Assembly (NCBI GenBank): GCA_028875185.1
Contig: JAPPFH010000030.1
Span: forward strand, 1-44,986
DNA length: 44,986 bases
Direction: 5' to 3'
Source of the DNA: Chloroflexota bacterium
GTDB taxonomy: Bacteria; Chloroflexota; Anaerolineae; Aggregatilineales; Phototrophicaceae
Shown here: in pieces, positions 15,285-24,071 of the stretch
Position numbering within the stretch: position 1 is the stretch's first letter
Layout of the letters: the number at the start of each line of letters is the position of its first letter
The notes under the pieces: generated by a model
What the model was told of the DNA's origin: nothing
Database searches by the model: none
The model's input: the letters and a program-made list of their open reading frames with translations, nothing else
Made by a program: the position numbers and the translations under genes

Positions 15285-16454
15285 TCAATGCCGCCGCCAA
15301 CTGCCGTCGGCGAGGATTTCGCCGATCGCCAGCAGCGCCGCGCGGATTTCGTCATCGCCGTTGTAGAAATGGGGCGCGATCCGGATGCCAGCTTGCGGAC
15401 GGAAATCAATCTTGATATCGCGCGCCAACATCTCGTTAGAGACTTCGTAGGCGTTGGGCGGATTGACCGTGACCGTGCCGGCGCGCTGGGCAGGATCGCG
15501 CGGCGAGACGACCTCGTAACCCATTTCATCAGCGAGCTCAATGATCAACGCCGTCTGCCGCTTCGATTTTTCGCGGATGGCGGCGACGCCAACCTGGGCG
15601 ATGATATCGACGCCGGGCTGGATGGCGTGCAGGGAGGCGATGCCCGGCGTGCCGTTCATCAACCGGTAGGCGTCTTCGCGCAATTCAAGCCGCTCTACAT
15701 CAAAAGCGAAGGGCGACGCGCTGGCGAACCAGCCGGTCAGCTTGGGATTGAGAGTGGGCAGCAGGTCGGGGCGCACATACATGAAAACGCCGCCCGGTCC
15801 CCCACAGAGCCACTTGAGCGCGCCGCCGATATAAAAATCAACATCCCAGGCGCCGACATCGACCGGGATCACGCCGACGCTGTGATAGCCATTGAAGACG
15901 ACCTGCGCGCCGACCTTGTGCGCCTTTTCCGTGATCGCGCGCGCTGGCATGATGAAGGCGCTGCGGAAGAGCACATGCGATGTGCTGACCAGGCGCGTCG
16001 ATTCGTCGATGGCGTCCAGCAATTCGTCGACATCAATGCTGACGCCATCGCGCGAGCGGATCATCTCAATGCGCATATGATCTGGCAGCCAACTGCGCAG
16101 GGCATAGACATCGCTGGGGAAATCGAGCTCGGTGATAACAACTTTGTCGCGCCGCGGATCGCTGAAATCCAAAGCGCCGAAGAGGATGCTGTTGGCGATG
16201 CTGGCGTTCTGATGCGCCAGCACCGTATTTTCGGCGGCGCCCATCAGCGGGGCGATCTTGTTCCCGACGGTCTGGGGCAGCTCGAACCAGCCAGCGCCCC
16301 AGGCGGAAACGCCCTGCCCCGCCCAGGTATCGGCATAAGTTCGCAGGCTATCGTAGACGCCGCGCGGCATCGCCCCCAGAGAATTGCTGATCAGGTAATT
16401 GCAGTGGCTAAGAATCGGGAATTCGCCGCGCCATTTCAACAGACTGTCGCTCAT
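15285..16454 (-). CDS. Kynureninase-like class V PLP-dependent enzyme
   Basis: This 389-residue fold-type I PLP protein resembles kynureninase and cysteine-desulfurase-like class V aminotransferases. The Schiff-base lysine is K214 in GGALKWLCGGPGG (210-222), and RIAPHFYNGDDEI near the C-terminus is typical of the family. The strand that normally carries the Asp contacting the PLP pyridine nitrogen (D-x-x-H/Q) reads FNGYHSVG (187-194), with Asn188 in that place. This may lower or change activity. No other tryptophan-catabolism gene is nearby, so kynurenine cleavage is not assured; the substrate is open. Confidence 0.8.
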   Translation of the reverse strand: MSDSLLKWRGEFPILSHCNYLISNSLGAMPRGVYDSLRTYADTWAGQGVSAWGAGWFELPQTVGNKIAPLMGAAENTVLAHQNASIANSILFGALDFSDPRRDKVVITELDFPSDVYALRSWLPDHMRIEMIRSRDGVSIDVDELLDAIDESTRLVSTSHVLFRSAFIMPARAITEKAHKVGAQVVFNGYHSVGVIPVDVGAWDVDFYIGGALKWLCGGPGGVFMYVRPDLLPTLNPKLTGWFASASPFAFDVERLELREDAYRLMNGTPGIASLHAIQPGVDIIAQVGVAAIREKSKRQTALIIELADEMGYEVVSPRDPAQRAGTVTVNPPNAYEVSNEMLARDIKIDFRPQAGIRIAPHFYNGDDEIRAALLAIGEILADGSWRRH

Positions 16455-16549
16455 AAGGGCAAGTTTCCGTTATCCGGTTGTAGCTGGAGCAGAGTATATG
16501 CCCGCCGGCGCGCAAATGGAATGGACAGTGGGAACAGTTGCGCCCAGCG

Positions 16550-17527
16550 TCACAAAGCGGATAGATGGCGCCCTATGCGGTAGCGAAACCAGGCTCGCAG
16601 CCTGCGAATGAAATGCGGCGGCTCTATCGTAAAGCGCTTGACGGCTTCTGCATGCAGGCGAGGCTTGTCTGATGCGTCGATCCAATTGGCAGCGATCAGA
16701 ATATCAATCAGTCGTCGGATGTCCCGCCTTAGCCTTACACGTTCCAGCATGCTGCCTAGTGTATGAGAGTGCAATATCCGGTTCAGTTTCTCGTCCGAAG
16801 CGTCGGGCCATAGTTGCTGCAGCGCTGCTTTTCTGAGCGCTCTTCCGGTTTCCTTTACCGCGGCTCCAGCCAACACGGTATAAGACTGCTCGTGGAGGCG
16901 ATACAGGTAGAGGACATCGGGCAAGTTGGCGAAGCGGGTGTGGCGCGCCAATCGTAGCCACAAGTCGATGTCATCACGGTTTCTCATGTTTGCCCGATAG
17001 CCGCCGACCGCGTTTAGCACGTCGCGTCTCATCATTGTCGAAGCACCGCCAAGTCCGCTGCCCATCGTGCACAGAATACTAAATATGATTAGGCAGTGCT
17101 CTTCTGGATAGAGATAAAAGGTATGGGACGGCGCCGTCTCCCCGAAAAGCTGCAAACTGCAACCGACAACGCCGATTTCCGGGTGCGCTTGCAGGAAATC
17201 GAGCTGCTTTCGAAAACGTTCGGGCAGGCAAACATCATCCGCATCCATCGCAGCAATGAGGTCGCCCCTGGCCGCATCGAGACCGGCGTTGCGGGCGCTC
17301 GCGGCACCCATATTCCGCTCAAGCTGAAGGCATTGAATGCGGCGGTCGCGATCCGCATAGGAGCGGCTAATCACTGGCGTGTTGTCTTCTGAGCCATCAT
17401 CAACGATTATCAATTCAAAGTCGCTGAAGGTCTGCGCCAGGATGCTCTCGATCGCTTCGGCAAGATACTTCTCGGAGTTGTAAACGGGCATCACGACTGA
17501 CACCAGGGGCTTGTGATGATCCGTCAT
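16550..17527 (-). CDS. Family 2 glycosyltransferase (fourth gene of the array)
   Basis: This 325-residue GT-A fold enzyme has LVSVVMPVYNSEKYLAEAI at the N-terminus, the donor-binding DDGS motif, a D-x-D-D motif (MDADDVCLPER) for metal and nucleotide sugar, and a helical C-terminus. The start at 17527 is chosen because it overlaps the stop of the preceding gene in ATGA and matches the paralogues; the longer frame adds unrelated residues. It is the last of four tandem paralogues. Its C-terminus (FIRRLRAWFRYRIGRHL) differs from the shared WRRH tail of the other three. It probably adds sugars to a surface polysaccharide; the donor is unknown. Confidence 0.85.
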   Translation of the reverse strand: MTDHHKPLVSVVMPVYNSEKYLAEAIESILAQTFSDFELIIVDDGSEDNTPVISRSYADRDRRIQCLQLERNMGAASARNAGLDAARGDLIAAMDADDVCLPERFRKQLDFLQAHPEIGVVGCSLQLFGETAPSHTFYLYPEEHCLIIFSILCTMGSGLGGASTMMRRDVLNAVGGYRANMRNRDDIDLWLRLARHTRFANLPDVLYLYRLHEQSYTVLAGAAVKETGRALRKAALQQLWPDASDEKLNRILHSHTLGSMLERVRLRRDIRRLIDILIAANWIDASDKPRLHAEAVKRFTIEPPHFIRRLRAWFRYRIGRHLSAL

Positions 17528-18510
17528 GCCAGCGCCCCGTTTTCGCCAAAGTGATGCCGGCGCCAATGACTGAACTTCTGCCAAAGTCGCGGCGAGACCC
17601 GCTCCAGCCGCCTATTCATGGCTTCAATCAGATGCGGTCGGTCGCCCGGCTCGATCCATTCGGCGGCGATCATGGCTTCAATCAGCCGCTTGATGTCGCG
17701 TTTTGCCGCGCGCCGTTCGCGCCAACTTAGCCTGGACCAAGGTCTGACGCGGGCGAGCCGCTCCACAGTCTCCAGCGGCGCCTCGCCCCAGATCCGCTCC
17801 AGCCTGACCTGGCGCACCAACATCGTCTCACGCTCACGCTCGGTGTGCCGCTCTGCTGTAATCTGGCTGGAGTGCTGACGATACAAATACAGGAATTCGG
17901 CGATGTTAGCGAACTTCGCCCTGCCCAGCAGTTTCGTCAAGAGGGCGCAATCCGGGCTAATGCGAACCGACTCGTCAAAGCCATTGACTTCCATGACCAG
18001 ATGGCGCCTCATCATGAGCGTAGCATGGGTAAAGGGCGCGCTAAGAAAACCGAGAAAATGATCCAGCATGATCTCGGCGTGCCGCACCGGCGGCTTGCGC
18101 TCGTAGATGGGCTGCATGTCTTCAGACACGAGGCGCGTGTAAACGCCGACGGCGCCGACCTCAGGCCGAGCCTGCAAGAGCTTCACCTGCTTTTGGAAGC
18201 GTTCGGGCAGGCTAATGTCATCGCTGTCTTGACAGGCGAAATATTCGCCGCTAGCGGCTGCGAGGCCAACATTGCGAGCGGCGCCGTGACCCCCATTTTC
18301 CGCCAACTCTATCACGCGAATGCGGCAGTCGGCTTCCGCGAACGCGCGGCTGATCGCCGCCGAGCTGTCATGCGAGGCGTCATCCACGATTATCAATTCA
18401 AAATCGCTGAAGGTCTGCGCCAGGATGCTCTCGATCGCTTCGGCCAGATACTTCTCGGTGTTGTAAACTGGCATCACGACTGACACCAGGGGCTTGTGAT
18501 GATCCGTCAT
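17524..18510 (-). CDS. Family 2 glycosyltransferase (third gene of the array)
   Basis: This 328-residue paralogue of its neighbours has the GT-A core with IIVDDASHD and a metal-binding QDSDDISLPERF, followed by a helical C-terminal third ending in SPRLWQKFSHWRRHHFG. The first 130 bases of the gene are nearly identical to the start of the gene at 16550-17527, pointing to recent duplication or conversion. It overlaps both neighbours by 4 bases. The conserved basic and aromatic C-terminal tail may be a membrane-association or partner-binding segment; that is inference. Confidence 0.85.
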   Translation of the reverse strand: MTDHHKPLVSVVMPVYNTEKYLAEAIESILAQTFSDFELIIVDDASHDSSAAISRAFAEADCRIRVIELAENGGHGAARNVGLAAASGEYFACQDSDDISLPERFQKQVKLLQARPEVGAVGVYTRLVSEDMQPIYERKPPVRHAEIMLDHFLGFLSAPFTHATLMMRRHLVMEVNGFDESVRISPDCALLTKLLGRAKFANIAEFLYLYRQHSSQITAERHTERERETMLVRQVRLERIWGEAPLETVERLARVRPWSRLSWRERRAAKRDIKRLIEAMIAAEWIEPGDRPHLIEAMNRRLERVSPRLWQKFSHWRRHHFGENGALA

Positions 18511-19496
18511 GCCGTCGCCCCCATTTCGCCCAAGTTATGCCGCCGCCAATAGCAGAACTTCTGCCAAAGGCGCGGGCTGACGAGTTCCAGCCGCCGGTTC
18601 ATTACATCGATCAGGAGCGGTCGGTCGCCGGGATCAATCCATTCGGCGGTGATCATGCTGTCAATGATTCGAGTAATGTCACGCTTAGCCGCGCGGCGTT
18701 CGCGCCAAGTCAACTTGGACCATCTTCTAATTCTGAACAGTCTATCCAATGTTTCTTCGGGCGCCCGCTCACCCCATAATCGCAAATAACGACGTTGGCG
18801 AGTCTCGATTATGTCGCGGTCGCGCTTGGGATTGTCGTGCGTTGTGCGCTGGCCCGGGCGTCGACGATGGATATACAGGTGTTCGGGGATATTCGCGAAT
18901 GTCGTCCGCCCTAGAAGACGCGTCATCAGATCGCAGTCGCCACCATATCTAAGCGATGTGTCATAACCGCCGGCCTCCAGGAGCAACTGCCTTCGCGACA
19001 TGAGCGCCGCGTGCACATAGGCTTCGCTGAATGCGCCGACATAATGATTCAGCATGATTTCCGCATGTCGCTCCGGCGGGAGGCGATCGTGCATCGGCTG
19101 CAGGTCCTCAGATACGACATGAGCATGGACGCCGACCGCGCCAACCGCGGGGTTGGACTGCAAGAAACGCGCTTGCTTTTCCAGACGGTCGGGCATGCAG
19201 AGGTCGTCGCTGTCGTGCCCGACGAGGAATTCGCCTCGGGCTTGAGCCAAGCCCACGCCCCTCACCTGGCACTCGCCACGGTTCTCCGGCAAATCAATCA
19301 GGCGAATGCGAGGATCACGTTGCGCGTAAGCGCGGATGATTTCCGCCGATTTGTCTTCCGATCCATCATCAACAATAATGAATTCGAAGTCGGTAAACGT
19401 CTGCGCCAGGATGCTTTCGATCGCCTCGGCCAGATATTTCTCGGTGTTGAATACCGGCATGACGACGGACACCAGGGGTTTGCGATTATCGGTCAT
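18507..19496 (-). CDS. Family 2 glycosyltransferase (second gene of the array)
   Basis: This 329-residue GT-A enzyme has VVMPVFNTEKYLAEAIESIL at the start, IIVDDGSED for nucleotide binding and HDSDDLCMPDR as the metal motif. The C-terminal third is helical and ends SPRLWQKFCYWRRHNLG, shared with the genes on both sides. It overlaps its neighbours by 4 bases at each end (ATGA). It is closest to the gene at 17524 by its middle region (both have GVHAHVVSEDLQP/GVYTRLVSEDMQP-type stretches). Confidence 0.85.
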   Translation of the reverse strand: MTDNRKPLVSVVMPVFNTEKYLAEAIESILAQTFTDFEFIIVDDGSEDKSAEIIRAYAQRDPRIRLIDLPENRGECQVRGVGLAQARGEFLVGHDSDDLCMPDRLEKQARFLQSNPAVGAVGVHAHVVSEDLQPMHDRLPPERHAEIMLNHYVGAFSEAYVHAALMSRRQLLLEAGGYDTSLRYGGDCDLMTRLLGRTTFANIPEHLYIHRRRPGQRTTHDNPKRDRDIIETRQRRYLRLWGERAPEETLDRLFRIRRWSKLTWRERRAAKRDITRIIDSMITAEWIDPGDRPLLIDVMNRRLELVSPRLWQKFCYWRRHNLGEMGATA

Positions 19497-20464
19497 GCCA
19501 GATTGCGCTCGCTTCTCGTTTCGCCAAAATTATGCCGCCGCCAATAACAGAACTTCTGCCAGAGGCGGGGCGTCGTCGCTTCCAGGCGGCGCTGAATATG
19601 GGCGGCGACCAAGCGTCTGTCCTCCGCGTCTATCACACCGGCGGCAATCATGGCGTCCAGCAAACGCGTCATATCGGCACGCGCCTTCCGCCGTTCCCGC
19701 CAGGGCAGGCTCTCATCCATCCGCATCTGCTCGAAACGCGTGAGCGTCGCCCGCGGCGCTTCGCCCCAAAGCCGCTCAAGCAGGAGCGCGCGCGCTTCCC
19801 AAGCCTGCTCCTTCAAGGCGGCGTCGCGCGTGGTATGCGTCTGCGCTTCATGGCGGCGATACAACAAGAGCGTCTCCGGTAGATTGGCGAAGCGCGTCCG
19901 CCACATCAGGCGAGACCACAGCTCGGTATCGTATGCGGTGCGCCGGCCCCGCTCATAGCCGCCGATACATTCGAGCAGTTCGCGCCGCATCATCACCGTT
20001 GGATGGATAAGGAACGAAGCTACGAAGATATTGTACACGATCAGCGCGTGTCGTTCCGGCAAATTGAAGGCGTAAAATGAGTTCAAGTCTTCATCCACCG
20101 CCTGTGCGCCGGCGCCCAGCACGCCGATTGCCGGATTGCGCCGCAAGTGATCGACCTGCTTCTCAAGCCGTTCGGGCAAGCAGACATCGTCACAATCCAT
20201 CGCCGCGATGAACTCGCCGGATGCAACAGCCAGCGCTTGATTGCGGGCATCGGCGGCGCCCATATTACGTTCAAGCGCTATGAAACGGATACGCTCGTCG
20301 CCAGCTTGATAAGCGCGGATGATATCGGAAGAACGATCTTGAGAACAATCATCAACGATGACGAATTCAAAGTCGGTGAAGGTCTGCGCCAGGATGCTCT
20401 CAATGGCTTCGGCCAGATACTTCTCGCCGTTGTATACGGGCATGACGACAGAAACGACGGGCAT
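19493..20464 (-). CDS. Family 2 glycosyltransferase (first gene of the array)
   Basis: This 323-residue GT-A enzyme is first in a minus-strand operon of four. Motifs: VVSVVMPVYNGEKYLAEAI, VIVDDCSQD and MDCDDVCLPERL. The C-terminus is TPRLWQKFCYWRRHNFGE. The start ATG at 20464 is the first in frame and matches the family. Its stop overlaps the next gene in ATGA. The promoter should lie between here and the divergent DUF1801 gene at 20627, but no clear -35/-10 pair could be assigned. Confidence 0.85.
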   Translation of the reverse strand: MPVVSVVMPVYNGEKYLAEAIESILAQTFTDFEFVIVDDCSQDRSSDIIRAYQAGDERIRFIALERNMGAADARNQALAVASGEFIAAMDCDDVCLPERLEKQVDHLRRNPAIGVLGAGAQAVDEDLNSFYAFNLPERHALIVYNIFVASFLIHPTVMMRRELLECIGGYERGRRTAYDTELWSRLMWRTRFANLPETLLLYRRHEAQTHTTRDAALKEQAWEARALLLERLWGEAPRATLTRFEQMRMDESLPWRERRKARADMTRLLDAMIAAGVIDAEDRRLVAAHIQRRLEATTPRLWQKFCYWRRHNFGETRSERNLA

Positions 20465-20626
20465 GGACTAGAGCTTCTCATTGTCGTTGCGCGAGCCAGT
20501 CTGTATCATAGCACCATTGCAGCCGCAATATTGATCGTTTTGCCTCTATCTACCGATGACGGTTGTTGACAGCCGCATTCCGGCGCCGCTAGAGTCAGCC
20601 GAGGAGCAAATCGCCGAGGGATGGTT

Positions 20627-21028
20627 ATGCCAGCATTGGACATCAAGACGGTCGGCGGCAACGGCAGTTTCAACGATGTCATCGCCGCCGCGCCGCCGGA
20701 GATTCAGAAGATCGCGCAGGCCGCCCGCGCGCTGCTGGCTGATGTCATGCCCGGCATCACCGAAGTGCCCTGGGCGCGCCAGAAGATTGCGGGTTACGGC
20801 GTCGGACCGAAGAAAATGTCGCAGCACTTCTGCTATATCGCGCCCTTCAAGAAACACCTCAATCTCGGCTTCATGTACGGCGCGCATCTGCCCGATCCGC
20901 AAAATCTGCTCGAAGGCAAAGGCGCGGACTTGCGGCATATCAAGATTCGAAGCGCCGCCGACCTGGAGCAAGCGGGCTTGCGCGAGTTGATCGGCGAAGC
21001 CAGCCGCTTCCTGCCAAAGTTAAAGTGA
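20627..21028 (+). CDS. DUF1801 / YdhG-like protein
   Basis: This protein of 133 residues matches the pattern of the DUF1801 (YdhG/YjhX-like) family: helical N-terminus, VPWARQKIAGYGVGP, a beta strand FCYIAPFKKHLNLGFMYGA, and a C-terminal IKIRSAADLEQAGLRELIGEA. Its function is unknown, and related proteins are small globular domains with no established catalysis. The start at 20627 is preferred because GAGG lies 8 bases upstream; an in-frame ATG at 20621 is possible. It overlaps the next gene by GTGA, so the two are probably co-translated. Confidence 0.75.
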   Translation: MPALDIKTVGGNGSFNDVIAAAPPEIQKIAQAARALLADVMPGITEVPWARQKIAGYGVGPKKMSQHFCYIAPFKKHLNLGFMYGAHLPDPQNLLEGKGADLRHIKIRSAADLEQAGLRELIGEASRFLPKLK

Positions 21029-21558
21029 ACGCGCCTTGGTCAGACGAGCTAACGCAGGCGCTGCTGGAATTCGATGGCAAAAGCACGGGAGCGCTTGAAC
21101 GCTTCGCCGCCGCTCATCAGCCGGGCGCGCGCCTAATCGCGGCGTTATGTGATTTCGCCGCGGGTGAAGATCGCAACGTGCAAGCGGCTTCGACCTGGCT
21201 GCTCAAGCGATACCGCGTGGCTGGCGCGGACCTGTCCCCCGGGCGCGCTGAAGCGCTCCTGCGCCTGCTGCTTCAGGAGACCAGTTGGCTGACGCGCCTG
21301 CATATTCTGCAAATGATGGATACTTTCGTCGTGCCGTCACCGCTGGCGGCGCCCTTGATTGACGCGCTAGCGTCCCAGGCCGGCGGCGCCAAACCATTCA
21401 TCCGCGCCTGGAGCGCCCACGGCGCGGCCGCGCTCGCCGATCAGCATCCGGCCTATCGCGATCGCGTCTTGGACCTGCTGGCGCAGGCCGAGCAAGACGG
21501 CGCGCCTTCAGTGCGCGCGCGCCTGCGCCGAACCCGCCTGGCTTTTGATTGGCTCTAA
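21025..21558 (+). CDS. Helical-repeat (HEAT-like) protein of unknown function
   Basis: This 177-residue all-helical, Ala/Leu-rich soluble protein has repeating helix pairs of about 35-40 residues resembling HEAT repeats (for example AALLRLLLQETSWLTRLHILQ and IRAWSAHGAAALADQHP). The start is GTG, overlapping the stop of the upstream DUF1801 gene. Its stop shares CTAA with the convergent nucleoside hydrolase gene. The function is unknown; HEAT-like folds usually mediate protein contacts. Confidence 0.6.
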   Translation: MNAPWSDELTQALLEFDGKSTGALERFAAAHQPGARLIAALCDFAAGEDRNVQAASTWLLKRYRVAGADLSPGRAEALLRLLLQETSWLTRLHILQMMDTFVVPSPLAAPLIDALASQAGGAKPFIRAWSAHGAAALADQHPAYRDRVLDLLAQAEQDGAPSVRARLRRTRLAFDWL

Positions 21559-22484
21559 GCGCCGCCGTGAGAGCGAATCTTGGTGAATAGATCGCGGAAG
21601 ATCGGATCGCGATGCACAAAATTGACCACGCGCGCCAGATGCCGCGAGCGGTCGACGCTCCAGGTCACCTGGTCGGTCAGCAGCGGGCTGTGCGTCAGAT
21701 CGCTCGGCGCCCAATCGGCGTTGATCAGCCAGGCGATTGTCGAGATATCCCAGATGACGCTGGAAGCGCCGAAAGAATCGGGCCGATAGTCCTTGAAGAT
21801 CTGGCAGAGATAATCGCCCACCCGACTCGTCCCGCCGATGTAGGCTCGCAGCTCGGCGTGCGTCGTCAGCAAATGCGAGGTCACGCCGTAACATGGCACG
21901 ATGACAAAAGGCGCGCCGCTGTCGAGAACGACCTGCGCCGCCGGCACATCCTGCACGAGGTTGAATTCGCGTGTGTGGGGCCAGTTCAGATTGTGCCCGC
22001 CCAGCCAGACGATCACGATTCGTTCGATAATTTCCGGCGCCAACAGCAGCGCCGACGCCACATTGGTGATCGCGCCGATGGCGACCACATACAGCGGGTC
22101 GTCATCCGCGCTCGCCAGCGCCTTGTCAATTAGATCGCGGACGGCGTCGTTGTCCCGCGGCGCGCGGTCGACGCCGAGGTAGTCGGTCGAGCCGCGATAA
22201 GCGAAGCCATCGGCCGAGCGGCCCAGGAATTCGAGCAGGCGCAGGATCTCTTCGTAACTCTTTTCCATGCCATCGCCCGGACCTTCGGAGCGCGCGTTGT
22301 GGAAGGGCGCGGCGTAAATGGCTTCCACCGTCATCTGTTCCGGCGAGAGCATCGCATAGGTCAAGGCGAACTGGTCGTCAATTTCGTTATAGGTATCGGT
22401 ATCGAGCGCGATGCGCGCCTTATTGCGCGGCGGCGTCAAGCGGCTGATGCGAAACGCTTCGTCCAGCGTGGGGAAGGTCATCAA
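21555..22484 (-). CDS. Nucleoside hydrolase (inosine-uridine-preferring type)
   Basis: This 309-residue enzyme should cleave the N-glycosidic bond of ribonucleosides for salvage. The calcium-binding N-terminal cluster DTDTYNEIDDQFAL (28-41) is a variant of the canonical DTDPGxDDAxAL. Further family features are VVAIGAITNVASALLLAPE and VWLGGHN. The conserved Asp in the C-terminal part may be the D of VIWDIST. The length is normal. The spaced DTD-x-Y-N-E-x-DD form marks a subgroup whose substrate range is not known to me. It shares CTAA with the upstream convergent gene. Confidence 0.85.
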   Translation of the reverse strand: MMTFPTLDEAFRISRLTPPRNKARIALDTDTYNEIDDQFALTYAMLSPEQMTVEAIYAAPFHNARSEGPGDGMEKSYEEILRLLEFLGRSADGFAYRGSTDYLGVDRAPRDNDAVRDLIDKALASADDDPLYVVAIGAITNVASALLLAPEIIERIVIVWLGGHNLNWPHTREFNLVQDVPAAQVVLDSGAPFVIVPCYGVTSHLLTTHAELRAYIGGTSRVGDYLCQIFKDYRPDSFGASSVIWDISTIAWLINADWAPSDLTHSPLLTDQVTWSVDRSRHLARVVNFVHRDPIFRDLFTKIRSHGGA

Positions 22485-22513
22485 GGTCAGTCTCCATTAT
22501 TGCCTGCCAAGAG

Positions 22514-22591
22514 CGGGCGATTCACAGAATCGCCCCTACATTTGGTTGTATATTATCAAGGGTTTGTAGGGGCGGCTCGGTGAGCCGCCCG
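22514..22591. repeat. REPIN-like inverted palindrome pair
   Basis: The left unit (22514-22540) reads CGGGCGATTC...GCCCCTACA and the right unit (22565-22591) TGTAGGGGCGGCTC...GCCGCCCG. They are the same family in opposite orientation with a 24-base AT-rich spacer. Each forms a perfect 7-8 bp stem, but the stem sequences differ (GATTC versus GGCTC), showing compensatory variation. The pair lies between two genes transcribed on the minus strand and may act as a terminator for the binding-protein gene. Confidence 0.6.
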
Positions 22592-22631
22592 TTTTGATTC
22601 AGACGAAGATGGGGATTCGCTTGCGGCTAGC

Positions 22632-23969
22632 TCAGGGCGATGTGCCCGGCTTGATGTAGTCGGTGCCATGCGTCTGGAATACCGGCGGATAGATCACCGC
22701 AGCATCCAAGGCGTTCTGGTCTTGCACGAAATACTGCGACATTGTCACGATCGGGTCGGGCCATTGATGCCACATGTAGGTCGGCGTGCCCTCGGGCAGA
22801 TCGGGGTTGTGGCTGCCATAGGTGAAGTGGTAGCGCCCCTGCGCCAGCTCGATGTCGATGGTCTCCAGCGCCGCCACGATAGCGGCGCCGTCTTTGTAGC
22901 TGTCGGCCAGATCAATGGCATGAGCCATCAACAAGACGCTATCGTAAGGTTCGAGGGCGAAACTTGGCGCGACTCCGCCGAAGGCTTCGGTGTAGCGGTC
23001 GTTCAACTGATGGGCGATCTCACCAAAGAGAGCCGGGGTCGCGCCCACGCGGGTGAAGGCGCAATAGTTGCCATCGGGCACGGCTGACCAGAACTGCGCT
23101 GAATCGCCTGCGTAAGACTCGGCGATGCAGATCGTGTCTTCACTGGGCGTGATGCCCAATTCAGCCATTTGCTGATTCAGATTAAAGCCGGTCTCGCCAG
23201 TGACCAGGACATGGATGGCATCCGGTGGCTCGGGACGAGCCAGCACACGATTGAGCACGGGCACAAAGTCTTCGGTACCCAGTTCAAAATTGTACTGTTC
23301 GACGGCGATGCCGGCCGCTTCCAATCGCGCCCTTTCATCGGCCGCCGCCGGAATGCCGTAATCGGTGTTTTCCGTCATGATGATCACATCCTGCAAACCG
23401 AGATCGATCATCCAGTCCACCGCGACGACCGACACCATGGAAAAAGCGGGCGAAGTGCGGAAGATATAATCGACGCCATCTTCAATGCGCGGCGCTCTGC
23501 CCTCATATTCGATGATGCCGTTGGCGGTGATGTTGTCGTTCCAGGGACCGGCGAATAGCGTCGGGATCTGGTTCTCCTGCGTCAGCTTCATCATTGCCAG
23601 CGCCACCGCGCTATGGTAGCCGCCGACCACGCCATGCACTTCATCATCGAATATCCAGCGCTCAGCCAGCGCCTGCCCACGCTCGGAAATGCCTTCGCTG
23701 TCGCCGGTGATGACTTCCAGCCGATGGTTGACGCCGGCGATGTCAATGCCGCAATCGGCGTTGATATCCGCGGCCGCCTGCTGATACGCCCAATCAATGA
23801 CGACCCCGGCCCCGGTCGAACCCGGTGGCGACAGCGGCGCGATGCCGCCAAGCTTGATCGGTTCATCAGCGAATTCACAGTGGCCGTCGGCGTATGCGCC
23901 GCCAAGGCTCAGTAGCAACAACAAAGACAGCGCCACCATAGTTCGCAATGGAAAAAACTTTTTCAACAT
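22632..23969 (-). CDS. ABC transporter substrate-binding protein, branched-chain amino acid/urea type (orphan)
   Basis: This 445-residue exported type I periplasmic binding protein has a Sec signal peptide (KK, hydrophobic core, cleavage after AYA at about 27) without a lipobox Cys, so it is not a classical lipoprotein. The mature part begins HCEFADEPIKLGGIAPLS and carries family elements such as AAADINADCGI and VIGGYHSAVALA-like strands. It would bind an amino acid, amide or related small ligand. GGGAGG lies just before the ATG. No permease or ATPase gene is nearby; instead a close paralogue follows at 24484-25815. Confidence 0.85.
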   Translation of the reverse strand: MLKKFFPLRTMVALSLLLLLSLGGAYADGHCEFADEPIKLGGIAPLSPPGSTGAGVVIDWAYQQAAADINADCGIDIAGVNHRLEVITGDSEGISERGQALAERWIFDDEVHGVVGGYHSAVALAMMKLTQENQIPTLFAGPWNDNITANGIIEYEGRAPRIEDGVDYIFRTSPAFSMVSVVAVDWMIDLGLQDVIIMTENTDYGIPAAADERARLEAAGIAVEQYNFELGTEDFVPVLNRVLARPEPPDAIHVLVTGETGFNLNQQMAELGITPSEDTICIAESYAGDSAQFWSAVPDGNYCAFTRVGATPALFGEIAHQLNDRYTEAFGGVAPSFALEPYDSVLLMAHAIDLADSYKDGAAIVAALETIDIELAQGRYHFTYGSHNPDLPEGTPTYMWHQWPDPIVTMSQYFVQDQNALDAAVIYPPVFQTHGTDYIKPGTSP

Positions 23970-24071
23970 ATCAACCTCCCGGTAATTGCAATGAACTGAC
24001 AGCTACAAAACCAACTTCTAATAGCTTGAGTGTATCACAAAAATTGACCACTGGCACATGATGACGCAAGG

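Noticed and set aside
15258-16583. Plus-strand 441-codon frame opposite the kynureninase-like gene
   Set aside because: Asp/Ala/Arg-rich shadow of a recognised PLP enzyme on the other strand.
22514-22591. CRISPR-like repeat pairs
   Set aside because: Only two units, in inverted orientation, with variable stems and no spacer series or cas genes; REPIN-like fits better.
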